A stretch of DNA of 64,000 nt, from assembly GCA_963785565.1 (NCBI GenBank), contig CAWAVV010000015.1:1-64000 (forward strand), given 5' to 3'. Below, piece after piece: positions 53,973 through 61,718 of this stretch. The DNA comes from AP-15 sp963785565 (lineage in GTDB: Bacteria; Pseudomonadota; Alphaproteobacteria; ATCC43930; CGMCC-115725). The notes beneath the pieces were generated by a model. It was not told where the DNA came from. It did no database searches and worked only from the letters and a program-made list of their open reading frames with translations. Numbering within the stretch: position 1 is the first letter of the stretch; each line of letters begins with the position of its first letter. The translations under genes and the position numbers were made by a program.

Positions 53973-54755
53973 CTAATCCGGTCCTGCCGCCCCGCTGCGC
54001 TCGCGCGGACCGGCAAAAGCGGTGACGACCCCGTGTAAGGTGCGCAATTCCTGCTCGGTGCAATGCGCGCGCTGAAACAGGCTGCGCAGATTGCGCACCA
54101 TGCTCGGCCGGCTTTCGCGGTTGCGCAGAAAGCCGTTCCGTATCAGCTCCTCTTCGAGGTGCTCGAAAAAATTCAGCAGCTCTTCCTTGGTCGCCGGGCG
54201 GCTGAGCCCGATGTGAAGCTTCTCGGGCGCCGCCTCGGCATTAGCGGTGAACCATTCGTAACCGACGATCATTACTGCCTGGGCTAGGTTCAGCGACGAA
54301 AAGCCGGGGTTGAGCGGCACCGTCAGCACCGTGTCGGCGAGCGTTATATCGTCGTTCAGGAGCCCGGTGCGCTCGGGCCCGAACAACACGCCGCAGGCTT
54401 CGCCGGCCGCCAGCCGGGCGCGCATCTCGCCCGCCGCATGACGCGGCGTGACCTCGCGCCGGACCATGCCGCGGTCGCGCGCGGTTGCCGCATAGACATG
54501 GACGAGATCGGCAATCGCGGCCGGTATGCTCGGATAGAGCCGCGCCCGATCAAGCACGACATCAGCGCCGCTCGCCGCGGCGATCGCCCTGTCCGAGGGC
54601 CAGCCGTCGCGGGGCCGCACCAGCCGCAGATCGTCGAGCGCACAATTCATCATCGCCCGCGCCGCGGTGCCGATATTCTCGCCGAGCTGCGGCTCGACCA
54701 GGATGATCGCCGGCCCGCCGGTCACTGCTCGGCGTCGATGATCGGTCCCGGCCAT
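53973..54755 (-). CDS. trmJ: tRNA/rRNA 2'-O-methyltransferase TrmJ (SPOUT family)
   Basis: This 260-residue SPOUT methyltransferase reads PAIILVEPQLGENIGTAARA, then MMNCALDDLRLVRPRDGWP, GVLFGPERTGLLNDDI and VPLNPGFSSLNLAQAVMIVG. These three motifs form the knotted SAM site and are diagnostic for TrmJ/TrmH-type enzymes; the C-terminal extension fits TrmJ, which methylates ribose 32 of tRNA anticodon loops. ATG 54755 begins 2 bases after the cysS stop, so the two genes are coupled. Confidence 0.92.
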   Translation of the reverse strand: MAGTDHRRRAVTGGPAIILVEPQLGENIGTAARAMMNCALDDLRLVRPRDGWPSDRAIAAASGADVVLDRARLYPSIPAAIADLVHVYAATARDRGMVRREVTPRHAAGEMRARLAAGEACGVLFGPERTGLLNDDITLADTVLTVPLNPGFSSLNLAQAVMIVGYEWFTANAEAAPEKLHIGLSRPATKEELLNFFEHLEEELIRNGFLRNRESRPSMVRNLRSLFQRAHCTEQELRTLHGVVTAFAGPRERSGAAGPD

Positions 54756-54757
54756 GG

Positions 54758-56149
54758 TCAATCCTTGCGCCACCAGGTCGTGGCGCCGTCCGGCCTGTCT
54801 TCGAGCAGTATGCCCTCGGCCGCGAGTGTGGCGCGGATGCGATCGGCTTCGGCGAAGCGGCGCTGGCGGCGCGCCGCCGCCCGCAGCGCGATCTGCTCCT
54901 CGATCCGCGTGGCATCGGCCTGGGCGCTGCCGCGCAGCCAGTCGAATGGGTTGTGTTCGAGCAAGCCCATCAGCCGGCCGCCTCGCTCGAGAGCCCGCTG
55001 CAAAGCCGAGCGCTCGGCATCTGAACTCGTCCTGTTGATCGCGCCGGTCAACTCGTACAGCCGGGCCAGCGCGAGCGGCGTGTTCAGGTCGTCGTCAAGC
55101 GCATCCTGCACCGGCTGGAATGCCGCATCGGCTTCGCCGAACCGCTCGAACACTGAATCCCACGACAGGGTCAGCGCCCGGTAGAAGCGATCGAGGCTCT
55201 GCCGCGCCTGGTGTAATTTCTGATCGGTCCAATCGAGCGGGTCGCGGTAATGGCTGCCGAGCAAGGCAAGGCGGATGACCTCGCCCGGCGCTTCGCCCAG
55301 CGCGTCGCGCACGGTGATGAAATTGCCTTCGGACTTCGCCATCTTGGCGCCGCCGACGGTCAGCATGCCGTTATGCATCCAATAGCGCGCGAAGGGATGT
55401 CCGTCATGGGCGCACACACTCTGTGCGATCTCGTTCTCGTGGTGCGGAAAGATCAGATCGAGACCGCCGCCGTGAATGTCAAACGTCTCGCCGAGTTCGG
55501 TCTCGCTCATCGCCGAGCATTCGATATGCCAGCCGGGCCGGCCGCGGCCCCACGGGCTGTCCCAGCCCGGCTGGTCGGCGGCGGAGGGCTTCCACAGCAC
55601 GAAATCGCCGGGGTCCTCTTTGTAGGGAGCGATTTCGACGCGGGCGCCCGCGATCATGTCGGCCCGGCTACGCCGCGACAGCGCGCCGTATTCGGCGTAG
55701 GAGCCGACACGGAACAGCGCGTGACCCTCGGCCGCATAAGCATGGCCTGAGGCGATCAACCGCTCGATCATGGTGATCATCTGTGGGATGTACTGGGTCG
55801 CGCGCGGCTCGATGTCGGGCGACAGATTGCCGAGCGCCGCCATGTCCTCGTGGAAGATCGCGGAGGTGCGGCGGGTCAGCGCGTCGATCGGCTCGCCGCT
55901 CTCGCGGGCCGCGGCGATGATCTTGTCCTCGACATCGGTGATGTTGCGGACATAGCGCACGTGCCGGGCCCCGTAAGCATGGCGCAGCACCCGGTACAGC
56001 AGATCGAACGCCACCACCGCGCGGGCATTGCCCAGATGGGCGAAGTCGTAGACCGTCGGCCCGCAGACATACATGCGGACGTTATTCGGATCGAGCGGTT
56101 CGAACGCCTCCTTGCGGCGCGTCAGGGAATTATAGAGAGTGAGCGGCAT
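54758..56149 (-). CDS. cysS: Cysteinyl-tRNA synthetase
   Basis: This 463-residue class I aminoacyl-tRNA synthetase has an N-terminal zinc-site Cys in VRMYVCGPTVYDFAHLGNAR, which also holds the HIGH-type motif (HLGN). WHIECSAMS and FPHHENEIAQS carry further zinc ligands, and KMAKSEGNF is the KMSKS motif. Length is normal. ATG 56149 gives the family N-terminus MPLTLYNSLTRRKE. An open frame upstream is unrelated. It is followed closely by trmJ. Confidence 0.97.
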   Translation of the reverse strand: MPLTLYNSLTRRKEAFEPLDPNNVRMYVCGPTVYDFAHLGNARAVVAFDLLYRVLRHAYGARHVRYVRNITDVEDKIIAAARESGEPIDALTRRTSAIFHEDMAALGNLSPDIEPRATQYIPQMITMIERLIASGHAYAAEGHALFRVGSYAEYGALSRRSRADMIAGARVEIAPYKEDPGDFVLWKPSAADQPGWDSPWGRGRPGWHIECSAMSETELGETFDIHGGGLDLIFPHHENEIAQSVCAHDGHPFARYWMHNGMLTVGGAKMAKSEGNFITVRDALGEAPGEVIRLALLGSHYRDPLDWTDQKLHQARQSLDRFYRALTLSWDSVFERFGEADAAFQPVQDALDDDLNTPLALARLYELTGAINRTSSDAERSALQRALERGGRLMGLLEHNPFDWLRGSAQADATRIEEQIALRAAARRQRRFAEADRIRATLAAEGILLEDRPDGATTWWRKD

Positions 56150-56162
56150 GACGATCCGGGTA

Positions 56163-56357
56163 TCAGATTGTGAGCAAGCGGTCCATGCGTTCGACGGTCC
56201 CGAGCCCGCTCGGCGACACGTCACGGCCCATGATGTCGATCGGGCGCGGCTGCAAGAGGTCGTCGAAAAGCTCAAGGTGCTGCGCAAGCGCACGAGGCTC
56301 GGCGGCCTGCCCTGGAAGGAACTCCGTGACGAGGGCAGGCCGTAGACGCGCCGTCAT
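56163..56357 (-). CDS. Possible small protein upstream of cysS
   Basis: A 64-residue open frame reads MTARLRPALVTEFLPGQAAE, then LELFDDLLQPRPIDIMGRDV and GLGTVERMDRLLTI. It looks more protein-like than the overlapping plus-strand frame, ends 13 bases before the cysS start and lies in the same direction. I do not recognise a family, and the start is uncertain. It could also be a remnant. Confidence 0.3.
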   Translation of the reverse strand: MTARLRPALVTEFLPGQAAEPRALAQHLELFDDLLQPRPIDIMGRDVSPSGLGTVERMDRLLTI

Positions 56358-56408
56358 ATAACGGGCGTCTGCTCGGGATAAGGTGTCGTCGCCGCCGAGG
56401 AGGAAGGG

Positions 56409-57616
56409 ATGAAGTTCGGCATTTTCTATGAGCTGCAATTGCCGCGCCCGTGGGAAGCGGGTGGCGAGTTGCGGCTCTACCAGAATGCGCTCGACCAGGT
56501 CGAGCTGGCCGACCGCCTCGGCTATGACTATGCCTGGGAGGTCGAGCATCATTTTCTCGAAGAGTATTCGCATTCTCCGGCTCCCGAGGTGTTTCTCGGC
56601 GCCGCGAGCCAGCGCACCAAGCAGATCCGTCTCGCCCACGGCATTATGCAATTGACGACAAGCCCCCCGGCGCGGGTCGCCGAGCGGATCGCCGCGCTCG
56701 ACCTGGTCAGCCGCGGCCGGGTCGAGTTCGGCATGGGCGAAAGCGCCAGCAGCACCGAGCTCGAACCCTTCGGCCGCGCCTTCGAAGAAAAACGCGCGGT
56801 GTGGGAAGACGCGGTGCGCGCGATCATCCCGATGTTCAAGGACGGCGGCTGCGAATACCACGGGCCCATATTTCGATTTCCCGTTGCGCAACGTCGTGCC
56901 GAAGCCGCTGCAGAAAGCCGCACCCGCCGTTGTGGTGCGCCTGCTCGCAATTGGAGACGATCGAGATGGCCGGCCGCCGCGGGTTGGGCGCGCTCGCCTT
57001 CCAGTTCCTCAGCGCCGAGGCGGCGCATGCCTGGGTCCACGCCTATTACAACGCCTTCACCAAGCGCCAGGAGAAGCTCGCCGATTATGTGACCAACCCC
57101 AATCTGGCGTTGACCAGCTATTTTATGTGCGCCGAGACCGACGAGGAGGCGCGCCGCCGCGCCGACGGCATCCCGTTCTTCCAGTTCGCCTTGCGCTTTT
57201 ATGGCCTCAGCCCGACCCGCGAGCGGCCGAAGCCGGGCGAGGTCAATCTGTGGGACGAATACGAAAAGTGGAAGCGCGCCAATCCCGAAGGCCTTGCCCG
57301 CGCACTGTCGGGCGGGCTGATCGGCTCGCCCGAGACGATCCGGCGCAAGCTCAGGCGGTTCGAGACCTCGCATATCGACCAGGTCATCTTTCTGAACCAG
57401 GCCGGCAAGAACACGCACGAGCACATCTGCGAGAGCCTCGAACTCTTCGCCCGCGAGGTGATGCCCGAATTCCACGCCCACGATCGCGAGCAGCAGGCCT
57501 GGAAGCAGCAGGTCCTGAACCGCGAGATCGAGCTGGAAGAGATCGACACCGCCCCCTACCGCGACCGCTACGGCCCCAATTCGGTGCAAGTCACCCGCGC
57601 CCAGGCCGCGGAATAA
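56409..57616 (+). pseudogene. Luciferase-like (LLM class) flavin monooxygenase gene with two frame breaks
   Basis: The N-terminal 150 residues are normal for bacterial-luciferase-like flavin monooxygenases (MKFGIFYELQLPRPWE, YAWEVEHHFLEEYSHSPAPE, VEFGMGESASSTELEPFGRA). At about 56872 one extra A shifts the frame; LRNVVPKPLQK is then in a second frame, and one more extra A at about 56913 moves to a third (PHPPLWCACSQLETIE through to TRAQAAE at 57616). Removing both bases gives one full-length protein of about 400 residues. The cofactor would be reduced FMN; the substrate is unknown. The VOC gene downstream (12 bases) suggests a shared pathway. Confidence 0.8.
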
Positions 57617-57627
57617 CGGAGACGCCG

Positions 57628-58029
57628 ATGTTCAAGCGGATCGACCATGTCGAGATCGTCACTGACCAGCCCGAAGAGACTGTCGCGTTCTATACTGACG
57701 TGCTCGGGTTCAAGGTGAAAATGCGCGACAGGGTCGAGCGCTCCGGTCTCGGCGTGCCGCTCGATCTCGTTTATCTCGACCTCGGCGGCACCACCGTCGA
57801 GCTGATCTCATATCAGGGAGCGGCGGTCGATCCAGCACCGCAAAACGAGCATCTTGGGTACCGCATGATCGCGCTCGAGGTCGACGACATGCAGCAGGCC
57901 GCCGACTATCTGAAGACCAAAGGGGATAGAGATCGTGTGGGGCCCGCGAATGTCCGCGAAACCTATGCGCGGGCTGAGATCTGCGACCCCAACGGCTTCC
58001 ATATCGAGCTCAGGCAATGGTTCCGCTGA
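57628..58029 (+). CDS. VOC (glyoxalase/dioxygenase-fold) protein
   Basis: This 133-residue vicinal-oxygen-chelate protein has FKRIDHVEIVTDQPEETVAF (His), TVELISYQGAA (Glu) and NGFHIELRQWF (Glu) as candidate metal ligands. A short stretch reads KGDRDRVGPANVRETYARAE, where the family form would be KGIEIVWGPR. That alternative appears in the next frame between about 57921 and 57950, so two compensating single-base errors (one extra G, one missing base) probably corrupt about 10 codons. It follows the monooxygenase gene by 12 bases. Confidence 0.78.
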   Translation: MFKRIDHVEIVTDQPEETVAFYTDVLGFKVKMRDRVERSGLGVPLDLVYLDLGGTTVELISYQGAAVDPAPQNEHLGYRMIALEVDDMQQAADYLKTKGDRDRVGPANVRETYARAEICDPNGFHIELRQWFR

Positions 58030-58093
58030 TGCACGATTATATTGTGCAAGGGAGCCGAATACTTCTGGCGGCGGAAACATCCTTGCTGGCTCC

Positions 58094-59363
58094 TCATGTC
58101 GAGGAGGTCAGTCGACCCACTATCGCCGCATCGGCTGATTCGAGCAGCGCGTTCAGCAGCACGTCGCAGCCGGCGGTCAGGTCTGCGGGTTTGGCGTCCT
58201 CGATCTCGTTGTGGCTGATGCCGCCGACGCAGGGGACGAAGACCATCGCCGTCGGCGCGACCCGCGCCATGTAGACGGCGTCGTGGCCGGCGCCGCTGAT
58301 GATGTCCTGGTGCGGTTGGCCCAGCGCCGCGGCGGCATCGCGCACCGCGGCGACCAGCGCCGGATCGAACGGGGTCGGCGGGAAATACCAGAATTCCTTG
58401 ACCACGACTTCGAGCCCGCCGCTGGCCGCCGCGGCATCGTCGCAGGCTTGCCGCAGCTCGCGGTCCATCTGGGTCAGCACCGTATCCTCGGGATGGCGGA
58501 AATCGACGGTAAGGAAAACCCGGCCGGGGATCGTGTTGCGCGAATTCGGGCTGACCTGGACAAAACCGACCGTGGCGCAGGCATAAGGCGCGTGCGCATG
58601 GCCGATCCGGTTCACCGCATCGATCATCCGTGCGGCGCCGACCAGCGCGTCGCGCCGCCGCGGCATCGGCGTCGGCCCGGCATGCGCCTCCTGGCCGGTG
58701 ACGGTGATCTCGTACCAGCGCTGGCCTTGCGCGCCGGTCACGACCCCGATCGGTTTCTGCGCCGCTTCGAGGATCGGCCCCTGCTCGATATGCGCCTCGA
58801 AATAGGCGGCGACCTTATGCCCGCCGACCGGCTCGGAGCCGGCAAAGCCGATCCGTTCGAGCTCCGCGCCGAGGGTCACTCCGGTGACATTGTCTGGCCG
58901 TTCGAGCCCGTAAGCGAGATCGAACACCCCGGCGAACACCCCCGAGCCGACCATCGCCGGCGAGAACCGCGAGCCTTCCTCGTTGGTCCAGGCGACGATC
59001 TCGATCGGCGCCTCGGTCTCGTAGGCGAGATCGTTGAGGGTGCGGACGATCTCCAGCCCGGCCATTACCCCATAGGCGCCGTCGAACCGGCCGCCGGTCG
59101 GCTGGGTGTCGAGATGGCTGCCGGTCATGACCGGCGCCAGGTTCGGGTCTGCGGCCGGGCCGGCGGGCAAAGATGTTGCCGATCCGGTCGACCGTGACGG
59201 TGCAGCCGGCTTCCTCGCACCAACGGATGAACAGCCGGCGCGCCTCGCCGTCGAGATCGCTGGCGGCGAGCCGGCACACGCCGCCCTTCGCCGTGGCGCC
59301 GATCTGTGCCAATTCCATCAGGCTCGCCCACAGCCGCTCGCCATTGACCTGCAGGTTGCGCAT
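58094..59363 (-). pseudogene. M20-family amidohydrolase (N-carbamoyl-L-amino-acid hydrolase/allantoate amidohydrolase-like), one frame break
   Basis: The N-terminal frame starts MRNLQVNGERLWASLMELAQ and runs to VDRIGNIFAR. Near 59165 the sense continues in the next frame (PAGPAADPNLAPVMTGSHLD, then TQPTGGRFDGAYGVMAG) to the stop at 58094. GSHLDTQPTGGRFDG, AWTNEEGSRFSPAMVGS and ISGAGHDAVYMA are the metal-binding and catalytic segments of hydantoin-utilising/allantoate enzymes. Removing one base restores about 422 residues, the family length. The enzyme would hydrolyse N-carbamoyl amino acids or ureides. Confidence 0.8.
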
Positions 59364-59465
59364 CCCGCTTCTCACTGCCGAGCTGCGCCAGCCCGCAATT
59401 CCTGACGATAACTCGCTGCCGTTCACGTCGCCAGCGGTCGCGGCGTATTTAGGTGGATAGGAGGC

Positions 59466-59822
59466 CTAGCGCCGCAGCGGCCAGGCGAAGCTGAGCTCGT
59501 GCCCGTCGGGGTCGGTTATATGGAAGAACCGCTCGCCCCATTCGGCGTCGCGCGGCGCGGTGTCCGGCCGGCAGCCGGCGGCGACGAGACGGGCATGGAG
59601 CGCGTCGACATCGGAATCGTAGAAGATGACCCGCCCCCACCACGACCAGCGCCGTTCCGCCGGCTGGGCGATCAGGTTCAGAAACGCGCCGCCGGCCTTG
59701 AAGCTGGTGAAGCCGGCATCCTCGCCGCCGTAAAGCATCTCGAACCCCAACAGCCGATAGAAGCGAACGGCTCGCCGCATGTCGTGGGTGGCAAGGGTTA
59801 TGGCGCTGATGCCGGTGATCAT
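59466..59822 (-). CDS. VOC family protein
   Basis: This 118-residue single-domain protein has MITGISAITLATHDMRRAVR at the start, RVIFYDSDVDALHARLVAAG, and RFFHITDPDGHELSFAWPLR at the end. The 'hitDPDGHElsf' ending is typical of glyoxalase-fold proteins; the first ligand position is a Thr/His-poor sequence, so metal binding is uncertain. It lies 102 bases downstream of the amidohydrolase start on the same strand and divergent from the gene at 59885. Confidence 0.82.
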   Translation of the reverse strand: MITGISAITLATHDMRRAVRFYRLLGFEMLYGGEDAGFTSFKAGGAFLNLIAQPAERRWSWWGRVIFYDSDVDALHARLVAAGCRPDTAPRDAEWGERFFHITDPDGHELSFAWPLRR

Positions 59823-59884
59823 TACCGATCTCCATGGCGAGCCGGGGGTGTATCCTGGCCGGGACGGCAGGTGGAGAGACGGTC

Positions 59885-60880
59885 ATGTATGTGGGGACGC
59901 AGATCAGGCCGCGGGACGATTCCGACTACAAGGTCTGGGCGCAGCTCGGCGTCACCCATGTCTGCGTCGATCCGCCGGGCAATCCGCATCATTGGAGCCT
60001 CGACGATCTGCGGCGCCACCGCGACCATGTGGAGTCGTTCGGCCTGTCGCTCGACATGGTGCAATTGCCGATGTCGTCGCGGCCGATCGAGGAGCAGGAG
60101 AGCCCGCACATCCTGTTGGCGAAGGAACCGGAGCGGCAGCGCGAAATCGACAGCATCTGTGGCCTGATCGAACGGCTCGCCGCGGCCGGCATCCCGGCGG
60201 CGAAATACAATCTGACCATCATCGGCATCCCCCGAACCGAGCGGGAGCCGGGCCGCGGCGGCTCGCGCAATGCCGCCTTTCGCTGGAGCCGCGCCGACCA
60301 GACCGCGCCGCCGGGCCAGGCCGGCATCGTCTCCGAGGACGAATATTGGGAGCGGATCGACCATTTCCTCGCGGCGGTCGTGCCGGTGGCGACCGCGGCA
60401 AAGGTGCGCCTCGCCTGCCATCCGCAGGACCCCTACACACCGCCCGGCTATCGCGGCGTAACCAGCGTGCTCGGCACGGTCGAGGGGCTGAAGCGGTTCG
60501 TGACGATGCATGAGAGCCCCTATCACGGGCTCAATTTCTGCCAGGGCACCGTCGCCGAGATGCTCGACGATCCGGCGCGCGAGATCTTCGACGCGATCCG
60601 CTGGTTTGGCGAGCGCGGCAAATTATTCAACGTGCATTTCCGCAACATCAAAGGCAGGAAGCTCGATTTCATGGAGGCGTTCCCGGACGAGGGCGACATG
60701 GACATGGCCCGCGCGATCGCCTGTTATCGCGATGTCGGCTATCCCTACATGCTGATGCCGGACCACGTGCCGCAGATCGACGGCCGCGATCCCTCCGGCG
60801 TCGCCTTCGCCTATTGCTACGGCTACATCCAGGCCCTCCTCGACGCGCTGGCTCCGCGCGAGAGCGGCGCAGTCGGCTGA
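59885..60880 (+). CDS. Mannonate dehydratase-like protein (UxuA/xylose isomerase-like TIM barrel)
   Basis: This 331-residue protein has the UxuA-type segments RLACHPQDPYTPPGYRG, GLNFCQGTVAEML, NVHFRNIKGRKLDFMEAFPD and MLMPDHVPQIDG, whose Cys/His/Asp residues bind the catalytic metal in mannonate dehydratases. It is shorter than E. coli UxuA, so the substrate may be a different sugar acid. The last 45 bases of conserved C-terminus (YCYGYIQALLDALAP) have a diverged copy at 61652-61696, on the far side of the vapBC pair. Confidence 0.82.
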   Translation: MYVGTQIRPRDDSDYKVWAQLGVTHVCVDPPGNPHHWSLDDLRRHRDHVESFGLSLDMVQLPMSSRPIEEQESPHILLAKEPERQREIDSICGLIERLAAAGIPAAKYNLTIIGIPRTEREPGRGGSRNAAFRWSRADQTAPPGQAGIVSEDEYWERIDHFLAAVVPVATAAKVRLACHPQDPYTPPGYRGVTSVLGTVEGLKRFVTMHESPYHGLNFCQGTVAEMLDDPAREIFDAIRWFGERGKLFNVHFRNIKGRKLDFMEAFPDEGDMDMARAIACYRDVGYPYMLMPDHVPQIDGRDPSGVAFAYCYGYIQALLDALAPRESGAVG

Positions 60881-60908
60881 CGGGCTAATCAGACGCCCTC
60901 GCACGGCA

Positions 60909-61305
60909 TCACGCTTGCCAATCCTCGAGCCGCAGACCCGGCACTCGTCCAAATTCTCTCGTATTGTGCGTAACGAGGATCAGGTTTCGCGCCACGGCCT
61001 GCCCGGCGATCAGCACGTCATAAGCGCCGATCGGCGTCCCCTTGGAGGCGAGCATAGGCTCGGACCTCACCGGCTTGCCGGGCGTCCTCCTTGTCGAAAT
61101 CGAGCACCACAAATTGCAGGGCATCGATCAGCGCTGCATTTTGGGCAGCCCGGCGGCTCCTGAACGCGCCATAATATAGCTCGTGCATGACGATCACTGA
61201 AATCGCTACGTCGCCAGGATTTTCTCTTCGTGCGCGCAGCGCTGTCTTCGAGGTGATGTCGTTCAGCAGGGCGATGACTGCGTTCGTATCGAGGAGATAA
61301 GCCAT
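60909..61305 (-). pseudogene. PIN-domain toxin VapC, one frame break
   Basis: The first frame gives MAYLLDTNAVIALLNDITSK (first PIN Asp) to VMHELYYGAFRSRRAAQN (Glu) but ends early at 61018. The normal C-terminal half (GTPIGAYDVLIAGQAVARNL and ILVTHNTREFGRVPGL, with the last acidic residues) is in the next frame and ends at 60909. One extra base near 61056 explains this (EVRA joins MLASKGTPIGAYD). As written, the toxin lacks two catalytic acids and should be inactive. The antitoxin frame is intact. Its start overlaps the antitoxin stop. Confidence 0.82.
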
Positions 61306-61550
61306 TACCGAAACAATTCATCGAGCGCCGGGCGCTCCTGCGGCTGCGGGGGCTCGTTGACAGCTTCGACAAAATCGTCGTCGAGCTTGCCGACGATCGC
61401 ATCCAGCCAAGTCCAATCATCCGCCGCCGGCTCGAGAATGACGGCATTGCCCCGTCGCCGAATGTGCACCTCATTGCCTTGAAAACGAAATTCCTTGGGA
61501 AGTCGCACGGCTTGCGATCGCCCCGACCAGAAAAGCTTCGCGGTTGCCAT
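61305..61550 (-). CDS. vapB: AbrB/MazE-family antitoxin VapB
   Basis: This 81-residue protein has the swapped-hairpin DNA-binding fold MATAKLFWSGRSQAVRLPKE then FRFQGNEVHIRRRGNAVILE. The C-terminal WLDAIVGKLDDDFVEAVNEP is the toxin-binding tail. Its TAA stop overlaps the vapC ATG (TAATG), as usual in vapBC pairs. A short AT-rich palindromic patch (ATGATATATGG) about 30 bases upstream is a likely operator. AAAGGA precedes the ATG at 61550. Confidence 0.9.
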   Translation of the reverse strand: MATAKLFWSGRSQAVRLPKEFRFQGNEVHIRRRGNAVILEPAADDWTWLDAIVGKLDDDFVEAVNEPPQPQERPALDELFR

Positions 61551-61651
61551 GACCGATTCCTTTGCCAGATACCAATGATATATGGCGTCATCGCTGATAT
61601 CGTCCGCAAGGGCCCGGCACAGCGGACGGGTGCGAGCCGCTGCCTTTGTCC

Positions 61652-61713
61652 TCGCCTGTTGCTGCGGCTACATCCAGGCCTTGCTCGACGCGCTGGTGCG
61701 GCCGAAACGGTAG
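61652..61713 (+). pseudogene. Diverged duplicate of the 3' end of the mannonate dehydratase-like gene
   Basis: 61652-61696 aligns without gaps to 60807-60851 with 4 differences in 45 bases. It reads LACCCGYIQALLDALVRPKR and stops (intact gene: YCYGYIQALLDALAPRES). Weaker similarity continues to the left. It lies just beyond vapB, so the TA pair is bracketed by the intact gene and this fragment. The lhr stop is only 5 bases further on. Confidence 0.75.
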
Positions 61714-61718
61714 AAGGA

